Below, piece after piece: positions 54,353-64,000 of a stretch of 64,000 bases of DNA (the first letter of the stretch is position 1; each line of letters starts with the position of its first letter). Made by a program: the position numbers and the translations under genes. Below the pieces are notes generated by a model. It had not been told where the DNA came from. It ran no database searches and worked only from the letters and a program-made list of their open reading frames with translations. This DNA is from Burkholderia thailandensis E264 (GTDB lineage: Bacteria > Pseudomonadota > Gammaproteobacteria > Burkholderiales > Burkholderiaceae): contig NC_007651.1 of NCBI RefSeq assembly GCF_000012365.1, forward strand, positions 2,356,001 through 2,420,000, in the 5' to 3' direction.

Positions 54353-57300
54353 ATGGCTCACTTCTCGTGTTTTCCCGGTGCTTCGGCGCTTTCCGATTTC
54401 CGTCAAACCCGCCTGCTCGACGCGCTCAAGCAAATCGACGGCGACATCGTCGCGGTCCGCGGCCAGTATTTGCATTTCGTCAACGCGCATGAGCCGCTCA
54501 CCGCCGACGACGAAGCGCGCATCGGCGCGCTGATGCATTACGGCGCGCCGTTCGAGCCCGCCGCCGAGAAGGGCGCGACCGAGACCTTCGTCGTGCTGCC
54601 GCGCTTCGGCACCGTGTCGCCGTGGGCGAGCAAGGCGACCGACATCGCGCAGCACTGCGGCCTCGCGCGCGTGCGCCGGATCGAGCGCGGGATCGAGTTC
54701 ACGGTGACGCTGAAGGCGGGCATCCTCGGCGTCGGCGCGAAGAAGGCGCTCGCCGCCGACGCGCGCGCGGCGGTCGCGGCCGCGCTGCACGACCGGATGA
54801 CGGAAAGCGTCGTCGCGTCGCGCGACGACGCGCGGCACCTGTTCGACGAACTGCCGGCCAAGCCGCTCGCGACGGTCGACGTGCTCGCCCATGGCCGCAC
54901 CGCGCTCGAGCGCGCGAACGTCGAACTGGGCCTCGCGCTCGCCGACGACGAGATCGACTACCTCGTCGACGCGTTCGTCAAGCTCGAGCGCAACCCGACC
55001 GACGTCGAACTGATGATGTTCGCGCAGGCGAACAGCGAGCACTGCCGCCACAAGATCTTCAACGCGCAGTGGACGATCGACGGGCAGGCGCAGGACATGT
55101 CGCTGTTCGCGATGATCCGCAATACGGAAAAGATGAGCCCGCAAGGCACGATCGTCGCGTATTCGGACAATTCGTCGATCATGATGGGCGCGCAGGCGGA
55201 GCGCTGGTTCCCGCGCGGCGCGAACGCGGGCGGCGAGCCCGGCGAGCGCTACGGCCGCCACACCGAGCTCACGCACACGCTGATGAAGGTCGAGACGCAC
55301 AACCATCCGACCGCGATCTCGCCGTTCCCGGGCGCCGCGACGGGCGCGGGCGGCGAGATCCGCGACGAGGGTGCGACGGGCCGCGGCGCGCGGCCGAAGG
55401 CGGGCCTCACGGGCTTCACGGTGTCGAATCTTGATCTGCCGGGCGCGCGCGAACCCTGGGAAAACGCGCGCGACGCCGCGCAGCCGCTGGCGGCGCGCGA
55501 CGCGAACGAGCCGCATGCGCCGTACGGCCGCCCGGACCGGATCGCGTCGCCGCTGTCGATCATGATCGACGGCCCGCTCGGCGGCGCCGCGTTCAACAAC
55601 GAATTCGGCCGCCCGAACCTCGGCGGCTACTTCCGCGTGTACGAGCAGAACGTCGGCGGCCAGGTGCGCGGCTATCACAAGCCGATCATGATCGCGGGCG
55701 GCATCGGCAACATCTCGGACGCGCACACGCACAAGCATGACGTGCCGGCCGGCTCGCTGCTGATCCAGATCGGCGGCCCCGGCATGCGGATCGGCATGGG
55801 CGGCGGCGCGGCGAGCTCGATGGCCACCGGCGCGAACACGGCCGAGCTCGATTTCGATTCCGTCCAGCGCGGCAACCCGGAGATCGAGCGCCGCGCGCAG
55901 GAAGTGATCAACGGCTGCTGGCAGCTCGGCGAGCAAAATCCGATTCTCAGCATTCACGATGTGGGCGCGGGCGGCCTGTCGAACGCGTTCCCCGAGATCG
56001 TCGACGGCGCGGGCAAGGGCGCGCGCTTCGAGCTGCGCAAGGTCGCGCTCGAGGAATCGGGCCTGTCGCCGCGCGAGATCTGGTCGAACGAGGCGCAGGA
56101 GCGCTACGTGCTGGCGATCGCGCCCGCCGATCTGCCGCGCTTCGAGGCGATCTGCGCGCGCGAGCGCTGCCCGTTCTCGGTCGTCGGCGTCGCGACCGAC
56201 GAGCGCCGGCTTCAGCTCGTCGACGACGAGGCGGCGGGCGCGGCCGAGTATCCGGTCGACATGCCGATGGAAGTGCTGCTCGGCAAGCCGCCGCGGATGC
56301 ACCGCGACGTGAAGCGCGTCGCCGTCGAGCGCGCGGGCGTCGACGTGACGGGCCTCTCGCTCGCCGACATCGCGCGCGACGTGCTCAAGCACCCGACCGT
56401 CGCGAGCAAGTCGTTCCTCATCACGATCGGCGACCGCACGGTCGGCGGCACGTCGGTGCGCGACCAGATGGTCGGCCCGTGGCAGGTGCCCGTCGCCGAT
56501 TGCGCGGTCACGGCGCTCGACTACGCGGGCTTCGCGGGCGAGGCGATGACGATGGCCGAGCGCACGCCGCTCGCCGTGATCGACGCGCCGGCATCGGGCC
56601 GCATGGCGGTGGGCGAGGCGATCACGAACATCGCCGCCGCGCCGATCGCGTCGCTCGACAAGCTGAAGCTGTCCGCCAACTGGATGGCCGCGTGCGGCAC
56701 CGAGGGCGAGGACGCGAAGCTCTTCGACACGGTCAAGGCGATCGGCATGGAGCTGTGCCCGGCGCTCGGCATCGGCATCCCGGTCGGCAAGGATTCGCTG
56801 TCGATGAAGACGAAGTGGGACGAGAACGGCGTCGCCAAGGAAGTCGTCTCGCCGGTGTCGCTGATCATCTCGGCGTTCGCGCCCGTCGAAGACGTGCGCC
56901 GCCATCTGACGCCGCAACTGCGCCGCGTCGCCGACGTCGGCGCGAGCGTGCTGATCGCGATCGACCTCGGCCGCGGCAAGCATCGCCTCGGCGGCAGCAT
57001 TCTCGCGCAGGTCACGCAGCAGGTCGGCGACGACACGCCGGATGTCGACGATCCCGAGGATCTGAAGCGCTTCTTCGCGGCGATCCAGTCGCTCAACGCG
57101 CGGAACCTGCTGCTCGCGTATCACGACCGCTCGGACGGCGGCCTGTGGGCGACCGTCTGCGAAATGGCGTTCGCGGGGCACGCGGGCGTGTCGCTGAACG
57201 TCGACATGCTCACGCTCGATCCGCAGCACGAATCCGACTACGGCGACGCGAAGGACTGGGCGAAGCAGACGAGCGGCCGCCGCGAGGACCGCACGATTCG

Positions 57301-58423
57301 CGCGCTCTTCTCGGAGGAGCTCGGCGCGGTCGTCCAGGTGCGCGCGGCGGACCGCGACGCGGTGCTCGGCGCGCTGCGCGAGCAGGGCTTGTCCGCGTGC
57401 TCGCACGTGATCGGCGCGGTCAACGAGACCGACGTGATCGAGGTGTACCGCGACGCGAAGAAAATCTACGAAGCGCCGCGCGTCGAACTGCAGCGCGCGT
57501 GGAGCGAGGTGAGCTGGCGGATCGCGCGGCTGCGTGACAACCCGGCCTGCGCGGACGCCGAATACGACGCGCTCCTCGACGCCGGCGATCCGGGCCTCGC
57601 GCCGGTGCTGACGTTCGATCCGGCGGAGGACATCGCCGCGCCGTTCATCGCGACGGGCGCGCGTCCGCGCGTCGCGATCCTGCGCGAGCAGGGCGTGAAC
57701 TCGCATCTGGAGACCGCGTACGCGTTCGACCGCGCGGGCTTCGACGCGCACGACGTCCACATGAGCGACCTGCTCGCCGGCCGCGCGACGCTCGCCGATT
57801 TCGCGGGCGCGGTAGCGTGCGGCGGCTTCTCGTACGGCGACGTGCTGGGCGCGGGCGAAGGCTGGGCGAAGACGATCCGCTTCAACGACAAGCTCGCGGA
57901 CATGTTCGCCGCGTTCTTCGCGCGTCCCGACACGTTCGCGCTCGGCATCTGCAATGGCTGCCAGATGATGTCGAGCCTCGCGTCGATGATCCCGGGCGCG
58001 GATGCATGGCCGAAGTTCACGCGCAACAAGTCCGAGCAGTTCGAGGCGCGCTTCTCGCTCGTCGAAGTGCAAGGCTCGCCGTCGATCTTCTTCGCCGGCA
58101 TGGAAGGCTCGCGGATTCCGGTCGCGGTCGCGCACGGCGAAGGCTATGCGGACTTCTCGCAGCAGGGCGATCAAAGCCGCGTCGCGGTCGCGATGCGCTA
58201 CGTCGATCATCGCGGCGAAGCGACCGAACGCTATCCGTTCAACCCGAACGGCTCGCCTGCGGGCATCACGTCGGTGACGACGGCGGACGGCCGCTTCACG
58301 GTGCTGATGCCGCACATGGAGCGCGTCCATCGCACGGTGACGATGAGCTGGCATCCGGAGGGCTGGGGCGAAGCGAGCCCGTGGCTGCGCGTGTTCCGCA
58401 ACGCGCGCCGCTGGATCGGCTGA
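54353..58423 (+). CDS. purL: Phosphoribosylformylglycinamidine synthase
   Basis: This 1356-residue single-chain enzyme converts FGAR, glutamine and ATP to FGAM in purine synthesis. It shows the large-type PurL order: N-terminal domain, ATP-binding synthetase domains ([43 protein letters not shown]) and a C-terminal glutaminase ([11 protein letters not shown] with the catalytic Cys, then a His in PHMERVHR). ATG 54353 gives MAHFSCFPG. Complete and of usual length. Confidence 0.97.
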   Translation: MAHFSCFPGASALSDFRQTRLLDALKQIDGDIVAVRGQYLHFVNAHEPLTADDEARIGALMHYGAPFEPAAEKGATETFVVLPRFGTVSPWASKATDIAQHCGLARVRRIERGIEFTVTLKAGILGVGAKKALAADARAAVAAALHDRMTESVVASRDDARHLFDELPAKPLATVDVLAHGRTALERANVELGLALADDEIDYLVDAFVKLERNPTDVELMMFAQANSEHCRHKIFNAQWTIDGQAQDMSLFAMIRNTEKMSPQGTIVAYSDNSSIMMGAQAERWFPRGANAGGEPGERYGRHTELTHTLMKVETHNHPTAISPFPGAATGAGGEIRDEGATGRGARPKAGLTGFTVSNLDLPGAREPWENARDAAQPLAARDANEPHAPYGRPDRIASPLSIMIDGPLGGAAFNNEFGRPNLGGYFRVYEQNVGGQVRGYHKPIMIAGGIGNISDAHTHKHDVPAGSLLIQIGGPGMRIGMGGGAASSMATGANTAELDFDSVQRGNPEIERRAQEVINGCWQLGEQNPILSIHDVGAGGLSNAFPEIVDGAGKGARFELRKVALEESGLSPREIWSNEAQERYVLAIAPADLPRFEAICARERCPFSVVGVATDERRLQLVDDEAAGAAEYPVDMPMEVLLGKPPRMHRDVKRVAVERAGVDVTGLSLADIARDVLKHPTVASKSFLITIGDRTVGGTSVRDQMVGPWQVPVADCAVTALDYAGFAGEAMTMAERTPLAVIDAPASGRMAVGEAITNIAAAPIASLDKLKLSANWMAACGTEGEDAKLFDTVKAIGMELCPALGIGIPVGKDSLSMKTKWDENGVAKEVVSPVSLIISAFAPVEDVRRHLTPQLRRVADVGASVLIAIDLGRGKHRLGGSILAQVTQQVGDDTPDVDDPEDLKRFFAAIQSLNARNLLLAYHDRSDGGLWATVCEMAFAGHAGVSLNVDMLTLDPQHESDYGDAKDWAKQTSGRREDRTIRALFSEELGAVVQVRAADRDAVLGALREQGLSACSHVIGAVNETDVIEVYRDAKKIYEAPRVELQRAWSEVSWRIARLRDNPACADAEYDALLDAGDPGLAPVLTFDPAEDIAAPFIATGARPRVAILREQGVNSHLETAYAFDRAGFDAHDVHMSDLLAGRATLADFAGAVACGGFSYGDVLGAGEGWAKTIRFNDKLADMFAAFFARPDTFALGICNGCQMMSSLASMIPGADAWPKFTRNKSEQFEARFSLVEVQGSPSIFFAGMEGSRIPVAVAHGEGYADFSQQGDQSRVAVAMRYVDHRGEATERYPFNPNGSPAGITSVTTADGRFTVLMPHMERVHRTVTMSWHPEGWGEASPWLRVFRNARRWIG

Positions 58424-58607
58424 AGCGAAAGCCGCGCGGCGCGGCAAGTGGGTGTCGCCCGACGCGGCGCCCAACGCGTGCTCGATCGATCGCCGCGAAA
58501 CGATGCGGCGATCGCCGTCGAGCCGTCTGCCGCCGCTCGCGGGCGACGCGCTTCGGCACCGGCGCATCGCGCATCGCGTTTCGCGTCGAACAGGATTCAC
58601 GGCAAAT

Positions 58608-58638
58608 AAAAAACCGCTCCGAGGGAGCGGTTTTTTTT
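58608..58638. terminator. Bidirectional terminator between purL and the parvulin gene
   Basis: ACCGCTCC and GGAGCGGT pair around GAG, with A and T runs flanking, so it can stop both convergent transcripts. Confidence 0.93.
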
Positions 58639-58694
58639 ACGAATCTCGACCGCGCGCAACGCGCGGCGTCGAAGCCGGCGCGCGCGACTCGCGT

Positions 58695-59474
58695 TTACTG
58701 GATCTTCGCTTGCTGACGCAGGCCTTCCTCGAACGCCTGCAGCTTCTGCTGGACCATCTGCTGCGCGATCTGCTGCTTGACCTGCTCGAACGGCGGCGGC
58801 GTGATGTTGCGGATGTCGTCGACGCGGATGATGTGCCAGCCGAACTGCGTCTTCACCGGCGTATCCGTCATCTGGCCTTTTTGCAGATGCTGCGCGGCCG
58901 CCGCGAACTCGGGCACGTACGCCTTCGGATCGGACCAGTCGAGATCGCCGCCGTTCTTCGCCGAGCCCGGGTCCTTCGAGTATTGCTTCGCGAGATCCTC
59001 GAACTTCGCGCCGCCCTTGATCTTCGCGATCAGGTCCTTCGCCTGCTGCTCGTTGTCGACGAGGATGTGATGCAGGTGATATTCGCGGCCCCCGGCGTTC
59101 TTCACGAGATCGTCGTAGCGCGCCTTCAGCTCGGTGTCGCTCGGCTGGTTCTTCTTCAGGAAATCCTCGATCAGCGCGCGCAGCACCGCGGTCTGCTGCG
59201 CGACGACGATCTGCGCCTTCACGTCCGGACGATTCGGAATGCCGCGCTTGATCGCTTCCTGCATCAGGATCTCGCGATTGACGAGCTCCTGGCGCACCGC
59301 CTGCTCGAGTTGCGGCGTGTCCTGCTGACCTTGCTGGACGAGCTGCGCGATCATCGCGTCGGCGCGCGATTTCGGAATCGGCGTGCCGTTCACGACGGCG
59401 ATGTTCTGGGCGAAAGCCGGAGCGGCTGCGAGAGCGGCCGCCGCGGCCCAGAGGCGGGGAGATTTCAGGATCAT
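58695..59474 (-). CDS. Exported parvulin-type peptidyl-prolyl isomerase
   Basis: This 259-residue protein has a signal peptide (LWAAAAALAAAPAFAQ), a SurA-like N-region, and a parvulin domain with YHLHHILVDNEQQA, NGGDLDW and TQFGWHIIRVDD. It should isomerise prolyl bonds in the periplasm and help outer-membrane or secreted protein folding. It is last of the series msrB-yciB-bolA and lies 24 bp after bolA. Confidence 0.92.
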   Translation of the reverse strand: MILKSPRLWAAAAALAAAPAFAQNIAVVNGTPIPKSRADAMIAQLVQQGQQDTPQLEQAVRQELVNREILMQEAIKRGIPNRPDVKAQIVVAQQTAVLRALIEDFLKKNQPSDTELKARYDDLVKNAGGREYHLHHILVDNEQQAKDLIAKIKGGAKFEDLAKQYSKDPGSAKNGGDLDWSDPKAYVPEFAAAAQHLQKGQMTDTPVKTQFGWHIIRVDDIRNITPPPFEQVKQQIAQQMVQQKLQAFEEGLRQQAKIQ

Positions 59475-59498
59475 CGGGAAGTTCCTAATGAGACGGAC

Positions 59499-59813
59499 TT
59501 AGTGAGAACGGGAAGGCTCGGGATATTCTTCTGGCGTATATGCAACGATCGCAAGCGCGTGAATGCCGCGCTGCATCGCATCGGCGAGCGCATCATACAC
59601 CAGCCGGTGCCGCGCGATGCGGCTCTTGCCGGCGAACGCCGCGGACACGATCGTGACCGTGTAGTGGCCGCCCGCGGCCGCGCCCGCATGGCCCGCGTGC
59701 TGCGCGCTGTCGTCGCGCACGTCGAGCGACGCGGGCGCGAGCGCGGCGACAAGCCGCGCCTCGATGAGCGCGATGCGCTCGTGCGGCGAGGCGTGCAGGA
59801 AGGTGTCGCTCAT
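59499..59813 (-). CDS. BolA-family protein
   Basis: This 104-residue BolA-like protein has the KSRIARHRLVYDAL helix and HALAIVAYTPEEY C-terminal strand, with the conserved His used in iron-sulfur/glutaredoxin partnership. Start ATG 59813 has GGGAG at correct spacing; ATG 59819 overlaps the yciB stop as ATGA but its ribosome site would be too close. Cell-morphology and iron-related roles are known for the family. Confidence 0.85.
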   Translation of the reverse strand: MSDTFLHASPHERIALIEARLVAALAPASLDVRDDSAQHAGHAGAAAGGHYTVTIVSAAFAGKSRIARHRLVYDALADAMQRGIHALAIVAYTPEEYPEPSRSH

Positions 59814-59815
59814 CG

Positions 59816-60346
59816 TCATTCTCCCTTCAGGTATTTCGCGAGCCAGAGGCTTTGCAGGATCACGAAGACGATGATCGCGCCCGTCGTGCCGAACAGCTTG
59901 AAGTTGACCCACTGCGATTCGGTGAAGTTGCGCACGACGTACAGGTTCGTCACGCCGAGCGCCGCGAAGAACGCGGCCCATGCGAGATTCAGCTTGTCCC
60001 AGACGGGCTCGGGCAGCGTCAGTTGCTTGCCCATCATCTTCTCGATCAGGTTCTTGCCGAACGCGTAGCGCGCGGCGACGAGGCCGACCGCGAACAGCCA
60101 GTAGAGGACGGTCGGCTTCCACTGGATGAACTTTTCGTCATGCAGCACGAGCGTCGCGCCGCCGAACACGACGATCACGCCGAGGCTCACCCACAGCATC
60201 GTGTCGACCTTGCGGTGGCGGAACGCGACCCACGCCACTTGCGCGAGCGTTGCGGCAATCGCGACGGCGGTGGCCGTGAAGATGCCCCATAGCTTGAAGG
60301 CGGCGAAGAACAGAATGATCGGGAACAGATCGAACAGGAATTTCAT
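59816..60346 (-). CDS. yciB: Septation protein/inner membrane protein YciB (IspZ)
   Basis: This 176-residue protein has about five membrane segments and the YciB signature: [20 protein letters not shown] and [14 protein letters not shown], then NEF-type region [13 protein letters not shown]. YciB affects envelope synthesis and septation; the exact role is not settled. It is coupled to bolA and is typical of this gene pair in proteobacteria. Confidence 0.92.
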   Translation of the reverse strand: MKFLFDLFPIILFFAAFKLWGIFTATAVAIAATLAQVAWVAFRHRKVDTMLWVSLGVIVVFGGATLVLHDEKFIQWKPTVLYWLFAVGLVAARYAFGKNLIEKMMGKQLTLPEPVWDKLNLAWAAFFAALGVTNLYVVRNFTESQWVNFKLFGTTGAIIVFVILQSLWLAKYLKGE

Positions 60347-60443
60347 GGTGCTCGCGGCTGCGTGGCGGGCGTCGGGCCCGCCACCGTTGTAGGGACGCCC
60401 CGTCGCGGCGCGCGGGCCGGCCGGCTCTTCGGCCGGCGCGAGC

Positions 60444-60875
60444 TCACTTCCACTCGGGTTTAGCCTCGAAGTTTAACGCAGCCGAGTTGATGCAGTACCG
60501 CAATCCGGTTTTGTCGCGCGGGCCGTCCTCGAACACGTGGCCGAGATGCGCGCCGCACTGGTTGCAGCGCACTTCGACGCGCGTCATGCCGTGCGTGTAG
60601 TCCATCTTCTCGTCGATCACCTCGGCGTCGATCGGCTTGAAGTAGCTGGGCCAGCCGCAGCCCGAATGGTATTTCGCGCCCGACTCGAAGAGCGCGGTGC
60701 CGCACACGACGCAGTGATAGATCCCCGCATCCTCGGTGTCCGTGTACTCGCCGGTGAACGGCCGCTCGGTCGCCGCGTGCTGCGTGACCTCGTACTGCAT
60801 CGGCGTGAGCCGGCGGCGCAGCTCGGCATCGTCCTTCGGGTACGGATAGCGCTTGTCGTCTCGATCTCCTGACAT
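60444..60875 (-). CDS. msrB: Methionine-R-sulfoxide reductase
   Basis: MsrB reduces methionine-R-sulfoxide in proteins. The 143-residue protein has zinc-binding pairs CVVCG and CNQCG, the block [13 protein letters not shown] and the catalytic Cys in [11 protein letters not shown]. All expected residues are present. It follows selO on the same strand by 66 bp. Confidence 0.95.
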   Translation of the reverse strand: MSGDRDDKRYPYPKDDAELRRRLTPMQYEVTQHAATERPFTGEYTDTEDAGIYHCVVCGTALFESGAKYHSGCGWPSYFKPIDAEVIDEKMDYTHGMTRVEVRCNQCGAHLGHVFEDGPRDKTGLRYCINSAALNFEAKPEWK

Positions 60876-60941
60876 CCTCGATTCTCCTGATGATTCATGC
60901 GGAACGTGCGCCGTGCATCGCGCGGCGCGCCGGCCGCGGCG

Positions 60942-62507
60942 TCACGACGAGCAGCTCACTTCGAGCGTGCTCGCCCAGTCGGGCGGCAGCGCCGCGTACG
61001 CGTCGTGCTCCGGCTGCTCGTCGAACGGGCGCCGCAGCACGGCCGCGAGACGCTCGACTTCTGAAAAGTCCTTCTCCTTCGCGCGGCGGATTGCCGTTTC
61101 CGCGAGGTGGTTGCGCAGCACGTATTTCGGGTTCGCGCGGTTCATCGCGGCCGCGCGTGCCGCGTCGTCGCGCGCTTCTTCCGACAGGCGCGCGCGGTAG
61201 AGGTTCGCCCAGCGGTCGAATGCGTCGCGATCGACGAAGAGATCGCGCACGGGCGCGTCGCCGCGCGCGTCGTGCTTCGACACGCGCGCGAGATGGCGGA
61301 ACGTCAGCGTGAAATCGGCGCGGCTCGCATCCATGATTTCGAGCAACTGGTTCGCGAGCGCCGCGTCGCCTTCGCGTTCGAGCTCGAGGCCGAGCTTCGC
61401 GCGCATCGCGCGCTCGAGCGCGGGGCCGAACTGCTCGGCAAAGCGCCCGAGCACCGCGTGCGCGTCCTCGACCGCGCGCTCGGCGCGCGCGTCTTCGCTC
61501 GGCGCGTCGCGATGCAGACCGATGAGCGGCAGCAGCGCCTGTGCGAGGCAGAAGCAGTTCCAGTGCGCGATGCGCGGCTGCATCCGGTACGCGTAGCGGC
61601 CGTGCGTGTCCGAATGGTTGCAGACGTGCTTCGCGTCGAACGCGTCGATGAAGCCGAACGGGCCGTAGTCGATCGTCACGCCGAGGATCGACATGTTGTC
61701 GGTGTTCATCACGCCGTGGCAGAAGCCGACCGCCTGCCATTGCGCGACGAGCTCCGCGGTGCGCCGCGTCGCTTCCGCGAGGAGCGCGAGATACGGGTCG
61801 TCGGCGTCGCGGCATGCCGGATAGAAACGGTCGATCACGTGATCGGCGAGCGCGCGCAACTGCTCGGGACGATCGTTCGCGAAGAAGTGCTCGAAATGGC
61901 CGAAGCGCACGAAGCTCTCGGCGACGCGCGTGACGACCGCCGACGTTTCGATTTCCTCGCGGACCACCGGCTGATCCGAGCCGATCACGGCGAGCGCGCG
62001 CGTCGTCGGGATGCCGAGGTGGTGCATCGCCTCGGAGCAGAGGTATTCGCGAATCGACGAGCGCAGCACCGCGCGGCCGTCGCCCATGCGCGAGTACGGC
62101 GTGCGGCCCGCGCCCTTCAGTTGCAGCTCGTAGCGGCGGCCGTCGTGTTCCAGCTCGCCGATCGTGAGCGCGCGGCCGTCGCCGAGCTGGCCCGCCCATA
62201 CGCCGAACTGGTGGCCCGAGTAAACCGACGCGTACGGCAGTGATGCCTGCGGCCAGTCGCGCGTCGGGTTGCCGCAGAACAGCCCGGCGAAGCCGGGCGC
62301 GTCGCGCAGCGCGGGATCGAGGCCGAGCATGCGCGCCGCATCGTCGGAGAAGCCGACGACGTACGGCGCGGGCAGCGGCGCGGCGGGCTGCCGCGTGAGG
62401 AACGCGGCGCCGAGTTGCAGGAACGCGCCGTCGCGCGGGGCGGCGAGCGTCGCGGCGAGATCGGGGAGAGTGGCGGCCGGTGCGGCCTCGGTTCTGGAAA
62501 ACGACAT
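60942..62507 (-). CDS. selO: Protein AMPylase SelO (YdiU family)
   Basis: SelO is a pseudokinase-fold enzyme that transfers AMP to proteins and supports redox homeostasis. The 521-residue protein has [43 protein letters not shown] (Lys/Gly-rich nucleotide region), [19 protein letters not shown] (catalytic metal Asn/Asp) and the C-terminal CSS, where Cys replaces the selenocysteine of some homologues. The ATG 62507 is used. Its proximity to msrB fits a redox role. Confidence 0.94.
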   Translation of the reverse strand: MSFSRTEAAPAATLPDLAATLAAPRDGAFLQLGAAFLTRQPAAPLPAPYVVGFSDDAARMLGLDPALRDAPGFAGLFCGNPTRDWPQASLPYASVYSGHQFGVWAGQLGDGRALTIGELEHDGRRYELQLKGAGRTPYSRMGDGRAVLRSSIREYLCSEAMHHLGIPTTRALAVIGSDQPVVREEIETSAVVTRVAESFVRFGHFEHFFANDRPEQLRALADHVIDRFYPACRDADDPYLALLAEATRRTAELVAQWQAVGFCHGVMNTDNMSILGVTIDYGPFGFIDAFDAKHVCNHSDTHGRYAYRMQPRIAHWNCFCLAQALLPLIGLHRDAPSEDARAERAVEDAHAVLGRFAEQFGPALERAMRAKLGLELEREGDAALANQLLEIMDASRADFTLTFRHLARVSKHDARGDAPVRDLFVDRDAFDRWANLYRARLSEEARDDAARAAAMNRANPKYVLRNHLAETAIRRAKEKDFSEVERLAAVLRRPFDEQPEHDAYAALPPDWASTLEVSCSS

Positions 62508-62634
62508 GTTGCTGACCGGTAAGTTAGCCGATATTGTAAGTCCGCGCCGCGCGGGGCGCTCGAAGCCGCCCGCGCGCCGTCGAGCCGTTTGCAGCAGACC
62601 GTATCGGACAAATACTTCAGGGAGAAGGAAGACG

Positions 62635-64000
62635 ATGGGTAAGCCGTTGCTGGGCCAGATGATGGATATGCCGCTTCTCGTGTCGTCGCTGATCGCGCAT
62701 GCGGCGCGGCATGCGGGTGACGTCGAGATCGTCTCGCGGCGCGTCGAGGGCGACATTCACCGCTATACCTATCGCGATTGCGAGGCGCGTTCCAAACGGC
62801 TCGCGCAGGCGCTGACCCGCCTGGGCGTTGGCGTCGGCGACCGGATTGGAACGCTCGCGTGGAACGGCTACCGGCACGTCGAGGCATATTACGGGATCAG
62901 CGGGATGGGCGCCGTCTGCCACACGATCAACCCGCGCCTCTTTCCCGAGCAGATCGCCTATATCGTCAATCACGCCGAAGACCGATACGTGCTCTTCGAC
63001 CTCACCTTCGCGCCGCTCGTCGACCAGCTCGCGCCGCAATGTCCGAACGTCAAAGGCTGGATCGCGATGACGGACGACGCGCATCTGCCGAGGGGCGCGA
63101 CGCCTTATCTCTGCTACGAGACGCTCGTCGGCGCGCAGGACGGCGATTATGCGTGGCCGCTCCTCGACGAGCGGCAGGCGTCGTCGCTTTGCTACACGTC
63201 CGGCACGACGGGCCACCCGAAGGGCGCGCTCTATTCGCACCGCTCGACGGTGCTGCACGCATACGGCGCGGCGCTTCCCGATGCGATGGGGCTGTCGTCG
63301 CGCGACGCGGCGCTGCCCGTCGTGCCGATGTTCCATGTCAACGCGTGGGGGCTCCCGTACACGGCGGCGCTCACGGGCACGAAGCTGGTGCTGCCCGGCA
63401 AGGACCTCGACGGCAAATCGCTGTACGAACTGATCGAAAGCGAGCGCGTGACGTTCTCGGCGGGCGTGCCGACCGTCTGGCTCGGCCTGCTCGCATACAT
63501 GCGCGAGGCCGGCGTGCGCTTCTCGACGCTCGATCGAACGGTGATCGGCGGCTCCGCATGCCCGCCGTCGATGCTCGAGACGTTCGAGGACGTCTACGAC
63601 GTGCGCGTGATTCACGCCTGGGGGATGACCGAGCTGTCGCCGCTCGGCACGCTGTCGAAGCTCAACTGGGCGCAGTCGCAGCGCAGCGTCGACGAGCAGC
63701 GGCGGCTCCTCGAGAAGCAGGGCAGGGTGATCTACGGGATCGACATGCGGATCGTCGGCGACGACGGCCGCGAACTGCCGTGGGACGGCGTCGCGTTCGG
63801 CGACCTGCAGGTGTGCGGGCCGTGGGTGATCGACCGCTATTTCGGGATCGACGCGTCGCCGCTCGTCGACGGCTGGTTTCCGACGGGCGACGTCGCGACG
63901 ATCGACGCCGACGGCTTCCTGCAGATCACCGACCGCAGCAAGGACGTGATCAAGTCGGGCGGCGAGTGGATCAGCTCGATCGACGTCGAGAACGTCGCGG
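62635..64000 (+). CDS. AMP-binding acyl-CoA ligase, C-terminus cut by window edge
   Basis: This gene begins at ATG 62635 behind GGAGAAGGA and runs off the right edge; 455 codons are seen. The AMP-forming motif [18 protein letters not shown], the [13 protein letters not shown] block, [10 protein letters not shown], and [13 protein letters not shown] near the edge identify an adenylate-forming acyl-CoA synthetase. Its closest resemblance is to medium/long-chain or methylthiopropionyl-type ligases. Substrate cannot be fixed from sequence. Confidence 0.92.
   Translation, partial: MGKPLLGQMMDMPLLVSSLIAHAARHAGDVEIVSRRVEGDIHRYTYRDCEARSKRLAQALTRLGVGVGDRIGTLAWNGYRHVEAYYGISGMGAVCHTINPRLFPEQIAYIVNHAEDRYVLFDLTFAPLVDQLAPQCPNVKGWIAMTDDAHLPRGATPYLCYETLVGAQDGDYAWPLLDERQASSLCYTSGTTGHPKGALYSHRSTVLHAYGAALPDAMGLSSRDAALPVVPMFHVNAWGLPYTAALTGTKLVLPGKDLDGKSLYELIESERVTFSAGVPTVWLGLLAYMREAGVRFSTLDRTVIGGSACPPSMLETFEDVYDVRVIHAWGMTELSPLGTLSKLNWAQSQRSVDEQRRLLEKQGRVIYGIDMRIVGDDGRELPWDGVAFGDLQVCGPWVIDRYFGIDASPLVDGWFPTGDVATIDADGFLQITDRSKDVIKSGGEWISSIDVENVA

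Noticed and set aside
54341..58600. 1419-residue open frame antisense to purL
   Set aside because: Same cause: composition typical of antisense shadow, and purL is certain.

Overview
The window is high-GC chromosomal DNA from a betaproteobacterium. Gene content, strong G/C third-codon bias and gene order (trigger factor-clpP-clpX-lon, mfd/ispD/ispF, ahpC-ahpD, envZ-ompR, purL) fit Burkholderia, most likely the B. pseudomallei/B. thailandensis group. The group call rests on protein and synteny recognition only. About 53 protein genes, one gene remnant and three tRNA genes are supported. Both ends cut a gene: a PspA-like gene on the left and an acyl-CoA ligase on the right.

Layout. 1-8 kb: pspA-like gene, class A penicillin-binding protein, a DUF3574 lipoprotein, a three-copy ~140-bp repeat, a threonine dehydratase-like enzyme, argE and a crotonase remnant. 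8-17 kb: mfd diverging from ispD-ispF, ahpC-ahpD, envZ-ompR. 17-21 kb: an exported DUF1800/DUF1501 pair, a squalene/phytoene synthase-family gene, tRNA-Leu. 21.6-25.1 kb: an accessory type VI secretion cassette (PAAR, DUF4123 chaperone, putative co-chaperone, Tox-REase-5 nuclease, Imm52 immunity) plus two unrecognised upstream genes. 25.3-35 kb: MEKHLA-domain protein, secreted phospholipase D-like protein, a porin-MFS-deacetylase operon facing a LuxR-type regulator, a ketopantoate reductase-like enzyme, MarR regulator, glycerate kinase. 35-41.5 kb: the proteostasis block tig, clpP, clpX, lon. 41.9-45.4 kb: an insert bounded by tRNA-Val and tRNA-Asp with small stress-type genes and three ANR/FNR-like sites. 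45.4-64 kb: ppiD, tesA-like esterase overlapping a YbbA-like ATPase head to head, pgi, nnr, dadA-like gene, purL, then selO-msrB-yciB-bolA-parvulin on the minus strand, and the acyl-CoA ligase.

How the genes may work together. The 21.6-25.1 kb cassette has the order of a PAAR-delivered, chaperone-dependent interbacterial nuclease with its immunity gene. The 26.8-31.8 kb cluster looks like outer-membrane entry, inner-membrane transport and deacetylation of an unknown amide, controlled by the adjacent LuxR protein. The block between tRNA-Val and tRNA-Asp looks like a small low-oxygen response module inserted where many proteobacteria carry hupB. The most interesting unexplained DNA is the triplicated module at 4372-4719 with paired DnaA-box-like motifs.

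No CRISPR array, insertion sequence, rRNA or prophage was seen. All family assignments are by eye from translated sequence; no database search was run.
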